Shown: positions 9,075 through 16,257 of the stretch, piece after piece | Position numbering within the stretch: the first letter of the stretch is position 1 | Layout: the number at the start of each line of letters is the position of its first letter | Assembly (NCBI GenBank): GCA_020851635.1 | Contig: JADZCJ010000140.1 | Location: 124,001 to 188,000 of the forward strand | Source of the DNA: Anaerolineae bacterium | Lineage (GTDB): Bacteria > Chloroflexota > Anaerolineae > UBA4142 > SHND01 | Direction: 5' to 3' | DNA length: 64,000 bases | Notes under the pieces: model-generated | Told to the model about the DNA's origin: nothing | Databases searched by the model: none | What the model saw: the letters and a program-made list of their open reading frames with translations, nothing else | Program-made: the position numbers and the translations under genes

Positions 9075-9132
9075 ACGCAAAGAGGGAGGAAAGACAATTT
9101 CTCTCCTCCTCCTGTCTTCTCACTTCTGATCT

Positions 9133-9717
9133 ATGAAAATTGGTGTTCTGGCATTACAAGGCGCGTTTCGCGAACATGTCGAGATGCTACGTGGAATGAA
9201 TGTGGACGCGATTGAAGTGCGCTTGCCCGAACAGTTGATCGAGGTAGAAGGACTAATCATTCCGGGAGGTGAGAGCACGACGATCGGGAAAATCGCGACG
9301 CAGTACGGACTGATTGAACCGATTCGCGAGATGGTCGCACAGGGCAAGCCCGTTTGGGGAACGTGCGCGGGAATGATTGTGCTGGCTAAAGATGTGGGCA
9401 TGCGACAGCCGTTGGTGGGCGTGATGGATGTGACGGTGAAACGCAATGCGTTTGGACGGCAGGTGGATTCGTTCGAGACGGACCTGAACATTCCTGCGAT
9501 TCAAAACGGCGACCCCGCGCCGTTTCACGCGATTTTTATTCGCGCGCCGTTTATCGAATCGGTCGGTGAAGGGGTTCAGGTGTTGGCGCAATTGGAGAAT
9601 GGAACGATCGTGGCGGCGCGACAGGGAAACCTGCTGGTGACGAGTTTTCATCCCGAATTGACGCGGGACGCGCGGTTTCACGAATTTTTTCTGAAAAGTC
9701 TTACAGTAAAAGAATGA
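9133..9717 (+). CDS. pdxT: Pyridoxal 5'-phosphate synthase glutaminase subunit PdxT
   Basis: Glutamine amidotransferase that hydrolyses glutamine and channels ammonia to PdxS; twelve of each form the PLP synthase complex. The 194 residues show the class-I-type triad: Cys78 in VWGTCAGMIVLAKD, His173 and Glu175 in TSFHPELTRD. The family motif GGESTTIGKI is present near residue 46. It follows pdxS directly and is surely co-transcribed. No strong ribosome-binding site is seen before ATG 9133; the 58-base gap is rich in GA and CT tracts. Confidence 0.98.
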   Translation: MKIGVLALQGAFREHVEMLRGMNVDAIEVRLPEQLIEVEGLIIPGGESTTIGKIATQYGLIEPIREMVAQGKPVWGTCAGMIVLAKDVGMRQPLVGVMDVTVKRNAFGRQVDSFETDLNIPAIQNGDPAPFHAIFIRAPFIESVGEGVQVLAQLENGTIVAARQGNLLVTSFHPELTRDARFHEFFLKSLTVKE

Positions 9718-9825
9718 TAGAAGAGATTGGATATCTTCTGAGACATCAAGTGCTACGTTTCTGCCGTTATTGGCTCTCCACTCATCCCCGAGTTCAATAA
9801 GAAGCCTTTTTTAATCACTCAAAGT

Positions 9826-9840
9826 CTTACACATGGTAAG
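9826..9840. promoter_or_regulatory. Palindrome CTTACACATGGTAAG at the start of a secreted-protein gene
   Basis: A perfect CTTAC-N5-GTAAG inverted repeat of the regulon type, but it overlaps the ATG at 9833 and has no clear promoter around it. If the mRNA is leaderless it could still act as an operator; otherwise it may be chance. It is weaker than the sites at -10 boxes. Confidence 0.35.
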
Positions 9841-10621
9841 CCAAAAGACTCGAACATTCTTATTTTCAACGTTTTTAGCGCACGTGCTGATCTTTGCGCT
9901 CGCCGCGGCTCTTTTCGCCCATCCCCTCGGCAATTTCACAATCAATCATTATGCGCGGCTTGAATTGGAGCCGAATCTAGTCCGACTCTATATTGTCTAT
10001 GACTTTGCCGAAATCCCGGCATTTCAAGAAAAGCAAACGATAGATGCCAATGGCGATGGCAATATCATGGCCGATGAACGCGAGCAGTACCTCACAACGT
10101 TCTTGGGCCAAGCTAAAGCGAACCTTACGCTTGACATCGGCGGAAAGCCCACCACGTTAGCGCTTGTTCCGAATTCCACGCAACTTGAATTTCTAGCCGG
10201 ACAAGGCGGCCTGGAAATCATGCAATTTCGTGCTCGGTTCACTGCTCCGCTCGAACTCAAAACAGCGCCGCTCACGATTCGCTATCGCGATGACAATTAC
10301 CGCGAACGGCTTGGCTGGCGCGAAATCGTCGCAAAACCAGTTGCGGGTGTGACTTTGACGCAATCGAACGTGCGTGAGACGGAAACCAGCGATGAATTGC
10401 GCAACTATCCGGAAGATCTACTGGCGAATCCGCTGAATGACCGCGAAGCAATCATGACGGTGACGCGCGGAGGGAATGGGACAGCGGGATCGGGGAAGCG
10501 CGCAGAATCCGATACGAATTCATTTGTCATCCTCGCGCTCCTGGCGGGTGTCGTTGTCGCCGTCGCCTCTGTATTTTTGATTCTCCGCCGCAAGCCAACC
10601 AACCCATCTTCATCCCGATAG
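9833..10621 (+). CDS. Secreted membrane-anchored protein, accessory to nickel/cobalt-type exporter
   Basis: 262 residues: an N-terminal hydrophobic signal segment (about 8-30), then HPLGNFTINHYARLEL, a conserved opening seen in proteins that sit next to or are fused with NicO-type exporters, and a C-terminal membrane anchor (FVILALLAGVVVAVASVFLI) with a basic tail. Residues DANGDGNIMADE look like an EF-hand-type loop, so it may bind calcium or another metal. The exporter gene follows 183 bases downstream. No Shine-Dalgarno sequence precedes ATG 9833, so translation may be leaderless. The exact role is unknown; an accessory role in export is inferred from the neighbour. Confidence 0.75.
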   Translation: MVSQKTRTFLFSTFLAHVLIFALAAALFAHPLGNFTINHYARLELEPNLVRLYIVYDFAEIPAFQEKQTIDANGDGNIMADEREQYLTTFLGQAKANLTLDIGGKPTTLALVPNSTQLEFLAGQGGLEIMQFRARFTAPLELKTAPLTIRYRDDNYRERLGWREIVAKPVAGVTLTQSNVRETETSDELRNYPEDLLANPLNDREAIMTVTRGGNGTAGSGKRAESDTNSFVILALLAGVVVAVASVFLILRRKPTNPSSSR

Positions 10622-10804
10622 ACCGCCTTGAAGTGAGCACAGATTGGGCACTTTTTGGTCTGTTCACTGAGCGCCAAAAAACACATACTCCTTATGCTTG
10701 GCAGGTGCAATGCAATGAGACCGTGCGTCTTGTGCGTATTAGGATTATCAAGCATTTCGCATAGACGAGATGCCTGATATCGAAACAAAGAAGGAGTAAC
10801 GATT

Positions 10805-11734
10805 GTGGCAGCTCAAATCCCAATGCAAAAACCCCGCAATTTCATCAACTGGATTTACGTTGCGCTTGGCGCAATTCTCGCGCTCGGCATTGTTTATGTG
10901 CTGGTTTTCGGACAAATCTCGTTGAACTCTTCCGCACCAAACCGCACGCCATTGAGTGAAGCGGGCATCGGTTTTATTCAAAGCACTTTGCAATCCTCTG
11001 CCACAAATCCACTACTCGCAATTATTGCCCTCGGTGCCGCCTTGCTCGTTGGCGCACTGCACGCATTGACGCCAGGACACAACAAGACGCTGACGGGCAG
11101 TTATCTCGTCGGTTCCCGCGCGCGCTTGCGCGATGCCGTGCTGTTGGGAGTGACGACCGCGCTTTCACATACTGCCAGCGCGCTCGTGATTGGTATTCTC
11201 GCAGTTTCGACGATTGGTCAATTGGTAAGCACGCAATATTTTCAGTGGGTGGGGATTCCATCGGGGTTATTGACAATCGCGCTGGGAATTTATCTCTTGT
11301 GGAAAAACACGCGCGGTGTTGGACACGGACATGCAACGGAACATGACCACAATCACGATCATCCACACCCACACGGGCAGCCGCATGACCATTATCATCC
11401 TGAATATGACACCGTGACACTCGGCGGATTGTTCGTGATGGGTTTGATGCACGGCATTGTACCGACGATAGATGCGCTGGCGATTATTCTCGTCGCGTTG
11501 AGTGTGAGTCAAATCGCGTTGGGCGTGGGTTTGGTCGTTGCGTACAGCGTTGGCATCGCAGGTGTCTTGATTGCCGTAGGCGCACTTTTTTTGCGCGCGC
11601 AGCGCGTCATGGTGGACAATCAGCGCTTTGAATGGTTTGCCGACCGCGCGACGTTGATTGCGGCGATGGTGGTGATTGTATTTGGCTTGTCGCTTTTCCT
11701 GCGGACCTTGCTCGCGGTAGGTTTGCACGATTGA
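10805..11734 (+). CDS. Nickel/cobalt exporter-type membrane transporter (NicO/RcnA family)
   Basis: A 309-residue integral membrane protein of the NicO superfamily, which exports Ni or Co. Visible: GALHALTPGHNKTLTGSYLV (the family H-x4-D-like metal motif region), a TALSHTASALVIGIL helix, and a His-rich cytoplasmic loop rich in GH, DH and HPH repeats between about residues 175 and 200, typical for metal loading. A later helix holds GLMHGIVPTIDALAIILVAL. The start is GTG 10805, supported by AAGGAG eight bases upstream. It ends before a strong terminator at 11822. The substrate (Ni, Co or another divalent metal) cannot be told from sequence. Confidence 0.88.
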   Translation: MAAQIPMQKPRNFINWIYVALGAILALGIVYVLVFGQISLNSSAPNRTPLSEAGIGFIQSTLQSSATNPLLAIIALGAALLVGALHALTPGHNKTLTGSYLVGSRARLRDAVLLGVTTALSHTASALVIGILAVSTIGQLVSTQYFQWVGIPSGLLTIALGIYLLWKNTRGVGHGHATEHDHNHDHPHPHGQPHDHYHPEYDTVTLGGLFVMGLMHGIVPTIDALAIILVALSVSQIALGVGLVVAYSVGIAGVLIAVGALFLRAQRVMVDNQRFEWFADRATLIAAMVVIVFGLSLFLRTLLAVGLHD

Positions 11735-11821
11735 AAGATACCGCGATGCGCGCATTTCCTGCATGCTGTAAGGTTGCACTTGCAAAAGTGGGTGCTTGAT
11801 GTGTGCCGATGTGAACGTAAA

Positions 11822-11866
11822 ATTACTGCGCGGCAATGCAAATTTCTCGCATTGCCGCGCAGTAAT
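11822..11866 (+). terminator. Strong hairpin terminator after the exporter gene
   Basis: Perfect 18-bp inverted repeat (ATTACTGCGCGGCAATGC, complement at 11849-11866) with a 9-base loop. It ends in TAATTTAT rather than a long T run. It separates the rightward exporter gene from the leftward membrane genes. Confidence 0.8.
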
Positions 11867-11981
11867 TTATTGAGCTTGGCGCTAGAGTGAACGCGTGATT
11901 CAGTGCCTATCCGAATAACTGGTGATATAAATGGGGCAGGAGTAAACCAACCAAAAGATACTCGGACCCAAGTCGCTGACT

Positions 11982-12512
11982 CTACGAAAGCGGCACCTTA
12001 TGCTGCTCGTACTGTTTACGCCACCCATACGGGGTCATGCCCCGCGGCTTGTATACATTCAGCACTTGTATCACGAGTAACAACAGCATCCCGACGCCTG
12101 CATGGAGGAGTTCGCCCGGTAGCCCTCCTTGCGGCGCGGCGACGTCGGCACTGTTCGCCTCTGCCGCTAGGCCTGCGAAGAAGCTTACGGTCTGCATGTG
12201 CTGCAGCAAGACGACGAAGGCAACGATGGTTAGCGCGAGTGAGAATAGGACCCAATAGTGCCGGAACAATCCCCACGGGGTGCCCAGTGACATGACTAGC
12301 CCGGTGAGTAGTGCGGCGAGAGCCAACGGGAAGATGACGTACCAGCCGGTCAACTTCATCGCGATCCAGGCGGCACGCAAAGTCTGAGCATCCTGGCTGG
12401 TCATAGCGGCAACGACTAGGGCCAGGTAAGCAATGACGGCACCGATCCAGCCGACCGAGGACGTGAGATGTATGATGAGCGCGAACTTGCGGAGAGGGGG
12501 GGGCATGGTCAT
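11982..12512 (-). CDS. Integral membrane protein, DUF2269-like
   Basis: 176 residues with about four hydrophobic helices. It begins MTMPPPLRKFALIIHLTSSV and contains GWIGAVIAYLALVVAAM and a His in LLQHMQTVSFF. It resembles predicted membrane proteins of the DUF2269 type; no enzymatic role is known. Its ATG (12512) overlaps the TGA of the preceding small gene (ATGA), so the two are translationally coupled. The transcript runs away from the TetR gene, with the perfect operator at 12790-12823 between them, so TetR control is likely. Confidence 0.8.
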   Translation of the reverse strand: MTMPPPLRKFALIIHLTSSVGWIGAVIAYLALVVAAMTSQDAQTLRAAWIAMKLTGWYVIFPLALAALLTGLVMSLGTPWGLFRHYWVLFSLALTIVAFVVLLQHMQTVSFFAGLAAEANSADVAAPQGGLPGELLHAGVGMLLLLVIQVLNVYKPRGMTPYGWRKQYEQHKVPLS

Positions 12513-12697
12513 GGCTGTGGCACGCCCTGTTCGATGGACGGTGCGTGGCGAGCTGGGCCATGCTGACCACCAAGGCCGGTGAGCATCACGATGCCAACCG
12601 GCAGGACAACGATGATGACAATGATCCCAAACACCTTCACCCAGCGTGGTGTGCCGGGGGCCGATCCGCGGTCGGGCTCTAGTTGAGTTTGTGACAT
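12509..12697 (-). CDS. Small single-pass membrane protein
   Basis: 62 residues: a polar N-terminus (MSQTQLEPDRGSAPGTPRWV), one strong transmembrane helix (FGIIVIIVVLPVGIVMLTGL) and a short His-containing tail. Start chosen at ATG 12697 because AGGGGA lies just upstream. First gene of the leftward TetR-controlled pair and coupled to the next gene by ATGA. I do not recognise a family. Similar small anchors often accompany DUF2269-type proteins (inference). Confidence 0.75.
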   Translation of the reverse strand: MSQTQLEPDRGSAPGTPRWVKVFGIIVIIVVLPVGIVMLTGLGGQHGPARHAPSIEQGVPQP

Positions 12698-12789
12698 GCA
12701 AGTTTCCCCTAATGTGCTTTGAGACGTTCCATACACAGACTATCACGATTCGCGGATGAACTTCAATCATCAAAACGCGGAATTTGTTC

Positions 12790-12823
12790 GTTTCTGAACA
12801 ATGTGAGTGAATTGTTCAGAAAC
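12790..12823. promoter_or_regulatory. Perfect palindromic operator for the TetR-family repressor
   Basis: 13-bp perfect inverted arms GTTTCTGAACAAT (12790-12802) and ATTGTTCAGAAAC (12811-12823) around an 8-base spacer. The site lies between the divergent membrane-protein pair and the TetR gene, the usual place for a TetR operator that controls both directions. Confidence 0.85.
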
Positions 12824-12941
12824 TTCACCCTCGCAGCTTGATTGCTCGTTTCCCAGAGGGGAAACAGTTTTCTTCATCAGAGGCGGAAAAACCGCAATCG
12901 ACCACACGCGGAGAGTACACCTGCTACTCAGAGGATTCTTC

Positions 12942-13568
12942 ATGACAAAGACGGACCGGCGAGTACAGCGTACGCGCGAGCGGCTGCAAAACGCACTGAT
13001 CGAACTAATCAGCGAATGTAGATATGATGCGATCACGATTCAGAACGTTGTGGATCGCGCCAACGTTGGGCGTACCACATTTTATCTGCACTATAGCAGC
13101 AAAGACGAATTATTCGTTAGCTGCCATGAAGCAATCGTTAGAGATTTCCATTTTGGGTCGCTTTTCCCCATTTCCCGTGACGAACTACTGTCGCCGAAAG
13201 CGCCACTCGGGATGGTTTCGGCATACCGACATCTCGAACACAAGCGGGTGCTGCTGTATTCCATTTTTCAGGGCAAGGATAGCTTGCTGATTCTGCGACG
13301 GATCCGCGACAGGAGCGCGCAGGAAATCGAAGCGAACCTGCGTGCGGCCTTTGCCGAATCTGACAGCACGATCCCGTTCGAGGTGCTGGCGAACTATCTC
13401 GCGGGGGCGCAGATCGCACTGGTACAATGGTGGTTGGAGAAGCGCCGACCCCACACACCTGAAAAGGTTGCAGAGTCCTTCTACCGCTTGCAGCGCGCTG
13501 CAATCCGCGATGCGTTCGCACAAACGGACAATGAGAGGCATGTTTCAGATAGCGAACGTTCCCGATGA
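12942..13568 (+). CDS. TetR-family transcriptional repressor
   Basis: 208 residues. The N-terminal TetR helix-turn-helix reads RTRERLQNALIELISECRYD then ITIQNVVDRANVGRTTFYLH, followed by YSSKDELF. The C-terminal ligand-binding half is helical and contains a WWLEKRRPHTPEKVAESF segment, common in the TetR_C group of AcrR-like repressors. Start at ATG 12942, preceded by AGAGGA; a longer frame from 12807 would run through the operator and is not used. Likely represses itself and the divergent membrane genes. The inducer is unknown. Confidence 0.93.
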   Translation: MTKTDRRVQRTRERLQNALIELISECRYDAITIQNVVDRANVGRTTFYLHYSSKDELFVSCHEAIVRDFHFGSLFPISRDELLSPKAPLGMVSAYRHLEHKRVLLYSIFQGKDSLLILRRIRDRSAQEIEANLRAAFAESDSTIPFEVLANYLAGAQIALVQWWLEKRRPHTPEKVAESFYRLQRAAIRDAFAQTDNERHVSDSERSR

Positions 13569-13760
13569 TGGACGTGTCTGGTTGATCGTCCGCAATTTGA
13601 CGGCGACTCAAAGTGTTCATATTCGTTTACAGGGCAAGATAAGACTACTCCAAAAATATCAAAAATTCCCGCCCAACGCTGCAAATTTCTCGCAGAGCTG
13701 CGGGGGAATTTCTTGCATTTACTAACGTAGACGCGGTTTTCGATAGTACGGTCCCTGTCC

Positions 13761-14519
13761 TCAATGGGTCTCGTGTCTTGAGCGTACTAAAAACAACCCG
13801 ACACCAACCAGAAGGAGACCCCCTATGATTGCGGGGTAGCTTGGATCGAAATCGCTGCCTGTTTGAGGCAACGTCGAGGGTCCGTTTTCTCCTTGAGTTG
13901 CTGTTCCATTCGCCGCCGGAGTTGCTTGGACAGCGGTCGCGCTGACGCTATACCACTGCGCAAGCCACGTTTGCATCTGATCAATCTCCTGCCGCTGAGA
14001 CGAAACAATATTTTGGCAGAGATTCTTGAGTTCTTGATGCTCCGCTCGTTGCAAACAGGGAGTTGCTTCCTGAATCGCGGTGCTGTGATGTTCGCTCATC
14101 ATTTCCATGAACATCTTGTCGAACTCGTCGCCGCTAACCGCGTTCAAATGGCTCATCATCTGTTCACCATCTTGCATCATCATCGGCGGCTTGTCGATTT
14201 GATACCAACCGGACAGCCACGACTGCATGTCTTGAATCTCTTTGGTTTGGCTGTCAATTATACTCTGGCACATTGTGCGCAGTTCATCATGCGTTGCTTT
14301 TTGCAAGCATACGGTTGCCATTTCGATTGCCATGTGATGATGATCAATCATCATTTGCATAAAGTCGGTTTCAAACTTGGCAGTTTCGGGGTCTTGTGCG
14401 GGTCCGTTTGCAGATACGGTTGAAACCCCTAACAGGGACACAAACAAAAACCCAATGGCAAGTAGAATTGCCGGTTGCAGCGATCGCTTGTTCCGTTTTG
14501 AGGCGTATTGTCGAATCAT
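13761..14519 (-). CDS. DUF305 copper-related protein with LPQTG sortase anchor
   Basis: 252 residues: signal peptide (about 12-37), two DUF305 repeats, then a linker and a C-terminal sorting signal. Repeat 1 has FMQMMIDHHHMAIEMATVCL and repeat 2 has FMEMMSEHHSTAIQEATPCL; these Met/His-rich helices are the copper-binding signature of DUF305/CopM-type proteins. The end reads LPQTGSDFD, a hydrophobic helix and RSRHETH, a full LPxTG signal, so the protein is expected to be fixed to the cell surface by a sortase (one lies at 22147). Second gene after the copper-storage protein; AGAGGA precedes the ATG. A role in surface copper binding is inferred. Confidence 0.92.
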   Translation of the reverse strand: MIRQYASKRNKRSLQPAILLAIGFLFVSLLGVSTVSANGPAQDPETAKFETDFMQMMIDHHHMAIEMATVCLQKATHDELRTMCQSIIDSQTKEIQDMQSWLSGWYQIDKPPMMMQDGEQMMSHLNAVSGDEFDKMFMEMMSEHHSTAIQEATPCLQRAEHQELKNLCQNIVSSQRQEIDQMQTWLAQWYSVSATAVQATPAANGTATQGENGPSTLPQTGSDFDPSYPAIIGGLLLVGVGLFLVRSRHETH

Positions 14520-14601
14520 AATTTGGTTGTCCTCTAGGGTACAGCCAATGGGCAGAGCTGATAGGATCTGTGTTGTTGTCAGGTCCGCCCATCAACACAC
14601 G

Positions 14602-14970
14602 TCACATCCGCTTTGCCATACTTGCCATTTGTTGACAGGATTCGGCGCAGCGGCGGCAAATTTCAGCGCATTCCTTCATTTGTGCGTCGTCGCCAAACTG
14701 TTCACAACTCTCGGCGCATCGCGCGCATACCTCCGCGCAAACGCCACATATTTGTGGATGCACGTCGGATTCGCGCAACATAAAATCCGCACTTGTAATG
14801 CAGATTTGCGCGCAGTCGCGCAGCAACCGCAAGTGTGTTGGCTCGACGTGCTTCCCGCCCATTTGCGTACAGTGCACGGCGGTTCGTTCGCAAATGCGAT
14901 GACATTCCAAGCAGTTTTCAACGCACTGCTCCATTTCACTGCTCATCGCATGACCTTGGTGCTGGGGCAT
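14602..14970 (-). CDS. csp: Four-helix copper storage protein (Csp/DUF326 type)
   Basis: 122 residues with 16 cysteines spaced as CxxxC and CxxC along helices, for example CVENCLECHRIC near the start and CAEICRRCAESC near the end. This is the pattern of the Csp family, whose four-helix bundles store many Cu(I) ions inside the tube. No signal peptide is visible, pointing to a cytosolic Csp3-like form. Start at ATG 14970, with AAGGAGG eight bases upstream; a longer frame to 15102 would cross the promoter. The upstream region holds a CTTAY-N5-GTAAG palindrome, so copper-linked control is likely. Leads the operon with the DUF305 gene. Confidence 0.93.
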   Translation of the reverse strand: MPQHQGHAMSSEMEQCVENCLECHRICERTAVHCTQMGGKHVEPTHLRLLRDCAQICITSADFMLRESDVHPQICGVCAEVCARCAESCEQFGDDAQMKECAEICRRCAESCQQMASMAKRM

Positions 14971-15014
14971 AGCAACCTCCTTGGGAAACTGATATGCGCA
15001 CCCCTGTGGCGCGT

Positions 15015-15031
15015 GTTGTACGCTGTACAAC
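15015..15031. repeat. Short palindrome GTTGTAC-GCT-GTACAAC in the csp leader
   Basis: A perfect 7-bp inverted repeat with a 3-base centre, 44 bases upstream of the csp ATG. It could be a second operator or an RNA hairpin in the leader. No matching copy was noticed elsewhere in the window. Confidence 0.5.
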
Positions 15032-15061
15032 GGCGCCCTATGCTGGTTATGACGAAGAAAT

Positions 15062-15076
15062 CTTATAAGACGTAAG
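15062..15076. promoter_or_regulatory. Candidate operator CTTATAAGACGTAAG upstream of csp
   Basis: The regulon palindrome. Read on the minus strand the region gives TTACGTCTTATAAGATTTC, in which TATAAG can serve as a -10 box for csp, again inside the palindrome. Same arrangement as in the promoters of the repressor gene and pdxS. Confidence 0.6.
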
Positions 15077-15090
15077 AACTGGTTGGGCGA

Positions 15091-15134
15091 AATGAAAAAC
15101 ACGTCGGAGAAATTTCTCCGACGTGTTTTTCATT
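15091..15134 (-). terminator. 44-bp perfect palindrome, terminator of the LPQTG protein gene
   Basis: Positions 15091-15112 are the exact reverse complement of 15113-15134. The core is ACACGTCGGAGAAATTTCTC, with runs of A at one end and T at the other on either strand. It lies 21 bases past the stop of the leftward gene at 15155 and just upstream of the csp promoter, so it probably insulates the two units. Confidence 0.8.
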
Positions 15135-15154
15135 TCTAATTTACGGACATGCAT

Positions 15155-15631
15155 TTAGAATATGGGCCGATGGACTGCAAGAACGATACCGGCAATTAGC
15201 AATAGCAAACCCAGAATCAGAGGGATGCCAATTGAGGGTATAGCTGCACCCGTTTGCGGCAAGGGTAAAACAGGAACGCCGGTGATGGATGCACTACCTG
15301 ACCCTTGATCGCCGCGCGCGTCGAGTTCCACACTCGAGAGGGGTGCTACCTCCAAACCCGTATCGAGTTCAAATGCGCCCTCCGCATTGGCTGTAGCGGT
15401 AAAGGTGTGCGCACCACTGTCAATCGTCACATTAATAGTAACGTTTTCATTTGGCTTGAACCCTGCGCCCAAGACCTTTAACTTGCCGTCACCGAACGAT
15501 GGGGTTATTTCAGTGCCGACATCTTGTGCATAGGCAACTCCCCCAATCAGTGACAAGACTGCAAGTAGCAACACGGCTATCGATATGAGCAGACCTATAC
15601 GGCGTTGTATTCTCAACTTGAATTGTGCCAT
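15155..15631 (-). CDS. Secreted LPQTG-anchored surface protein
   Basis: 158 residues: basic N-terminus and signal helix (GLLISIAVLLLAVLSLIGGV), then a beta-rich domain (ITPSFGDGKLKVLGAGFKPN, NVTINVTIDSGAHTFTATAN) resembling an Ig/carboxypeptidase-regulatory-like fold, then LPQTGAAIP, a hydrophobic helix and a basic end. This is a complete sorting signal like that of the DUF305 protein. ATG 15631 is preferred over GTG 15637 because GGGAGG sits at a better distance. It is divergent from the BlaI-type repressor gene. Function unknown; no metal motif is visible. Confidence 0.8.
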   Translation of the reverse strand: MAQFKLRIQRRIGLLISIAVLLLAVLSLIGGVAYAQDVGTEITPSFGDGKLKVLGAGFKPNENVTINVTIDSGAHTFTATANAEGAFELDTGLEVAPLSSVELDARGDQGSGSASITGVPVLPLPQTGAAIPSIGIPLILGLLLLIAGIVLAVHRPIF

Positions 15632-15777
15632 CTCCACGTGCCTCCCGGAAAAGTTGTTTGATTTTCTGTTCCAATAGACATTTGAAGTTGTAAGTTGCTG
15701 TGCCTCCTACGGTGCAGGTCGTATATTATGAGGACGGCGGTCGAGAGATTATAGTTCCCGAAACAAAGTCGTATTGT

Positions 15778-15806
15778 TTGACAAGTTAAGACGGAATTCC
15801 TATAAT
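15778..15806 (+). promoter_or_regulatory. Promoter of the BlaI/CopY-type repressor gene
   Basis: Perfect TTGACA (15778-15783), 17-base spacer, perfect TATAAT (15801-15806), 28 bases before the repressor ATG. It is overlapped by the regulon palindrome, as expected for autorepression. Confidence 0.85.
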
Positions 15807-15813
15807 GCGTAAG
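15799..15813. promoter_or_regulatory. Candidate auto-operator CCTATAATGCGTAAG
   Basis: The regulon palindrome (one mismatch in the left arm) directly over the -10 box of the repressor's own promoter. This placement is the main reason to name the downstream BlaI/CopY-family protein as the binder. Confidence 0.65.
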
Positions 15814-15834
15814 AATTAGACACCGGAGCGGATT

Positions 15835-16254
15835 ATGCCACATAAATTTAGCATTCCCCAATTCAAGTTGAATCATAAGGGGATGGCGCGTTTCCTTGGG
15901 ACGCTGGAAGCCCGTATCATGGAAATTGTTTGGAAAAAAGAGACTGTCAGCGTCCAAGAAGTGTGCGACAAGATGGGCAAAGGGACGAATTATAAAACCG
16001 TCATGACGGTGATGAATCGGTTGGTTGAGAAAGAATTCCTGGAACGCAAAAAGGTGTCACGCGCGTTTGTTTATTCCGCGCGCCTGAATCGCGTCGAATT
16101 TCTTGAACAGGTATCTCATCAAATCGTCACGGGCCTGGTCAGTGATTTCGGTGAATTGGCAATGGCACAATTTGTCGATGTACTCGGTGAACAAGACCCC
16201 GACGCCCTGGAAACGTTGCAGAAACTAGCAAAAGAGCGTAGTGAACAAAAATAA
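15835..16254 (+). CDS. BlaI/MecI/CopY-family transcriptional repressor
   Basis: 139 residues of the Penicillinase_R family. The winged helix-turn-helix shows LGTLEARIMEIVWKKETVSV, then GKGTNYKTVMTVMNRLVEKE and the wing FLERKKVSRAFVYSAR. The C-terminal part is helical and should dimerise. In this family a repressor is either released when cut by a partner protease (BlaI) or when it binds copper (CopY). The CopY Cys pair near the C-terminus is absent here, which favours the protease route. An M56 protease gene follows after 3 bases. Likely master regulator of the CTTAY-N5-GTAAG sites (inference). Confidence 0.92.
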   Translation: MPHKFSIPQFKLNHKGMARFLGTLEARIMEIVWKKETVSVQEVCDKMGKGTNYKTVMTVMNRLVEKEFLERKKVSRAFVYSARLNRVEFLEQVSHQIVTGLVSDFGELAMAQFVDVLGEQDPDALETLQKLAKERSEQK

Positions 16255-16257
16255 GCG

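Noticed and set aside
8124-9080. Long antisense open frame over pdxS
   Set aside because: Shadow of the strongly coding opposite strand; translated sequence is rich in His, Arg and Cys without family features.
14377-15075. Plus-strand open frame across the DUF305 and csp genes
   Set aside because: Both minus-strand genes have clear families, signal features and ribosome-binding sites; the plus frame crosses their shared promoter region.
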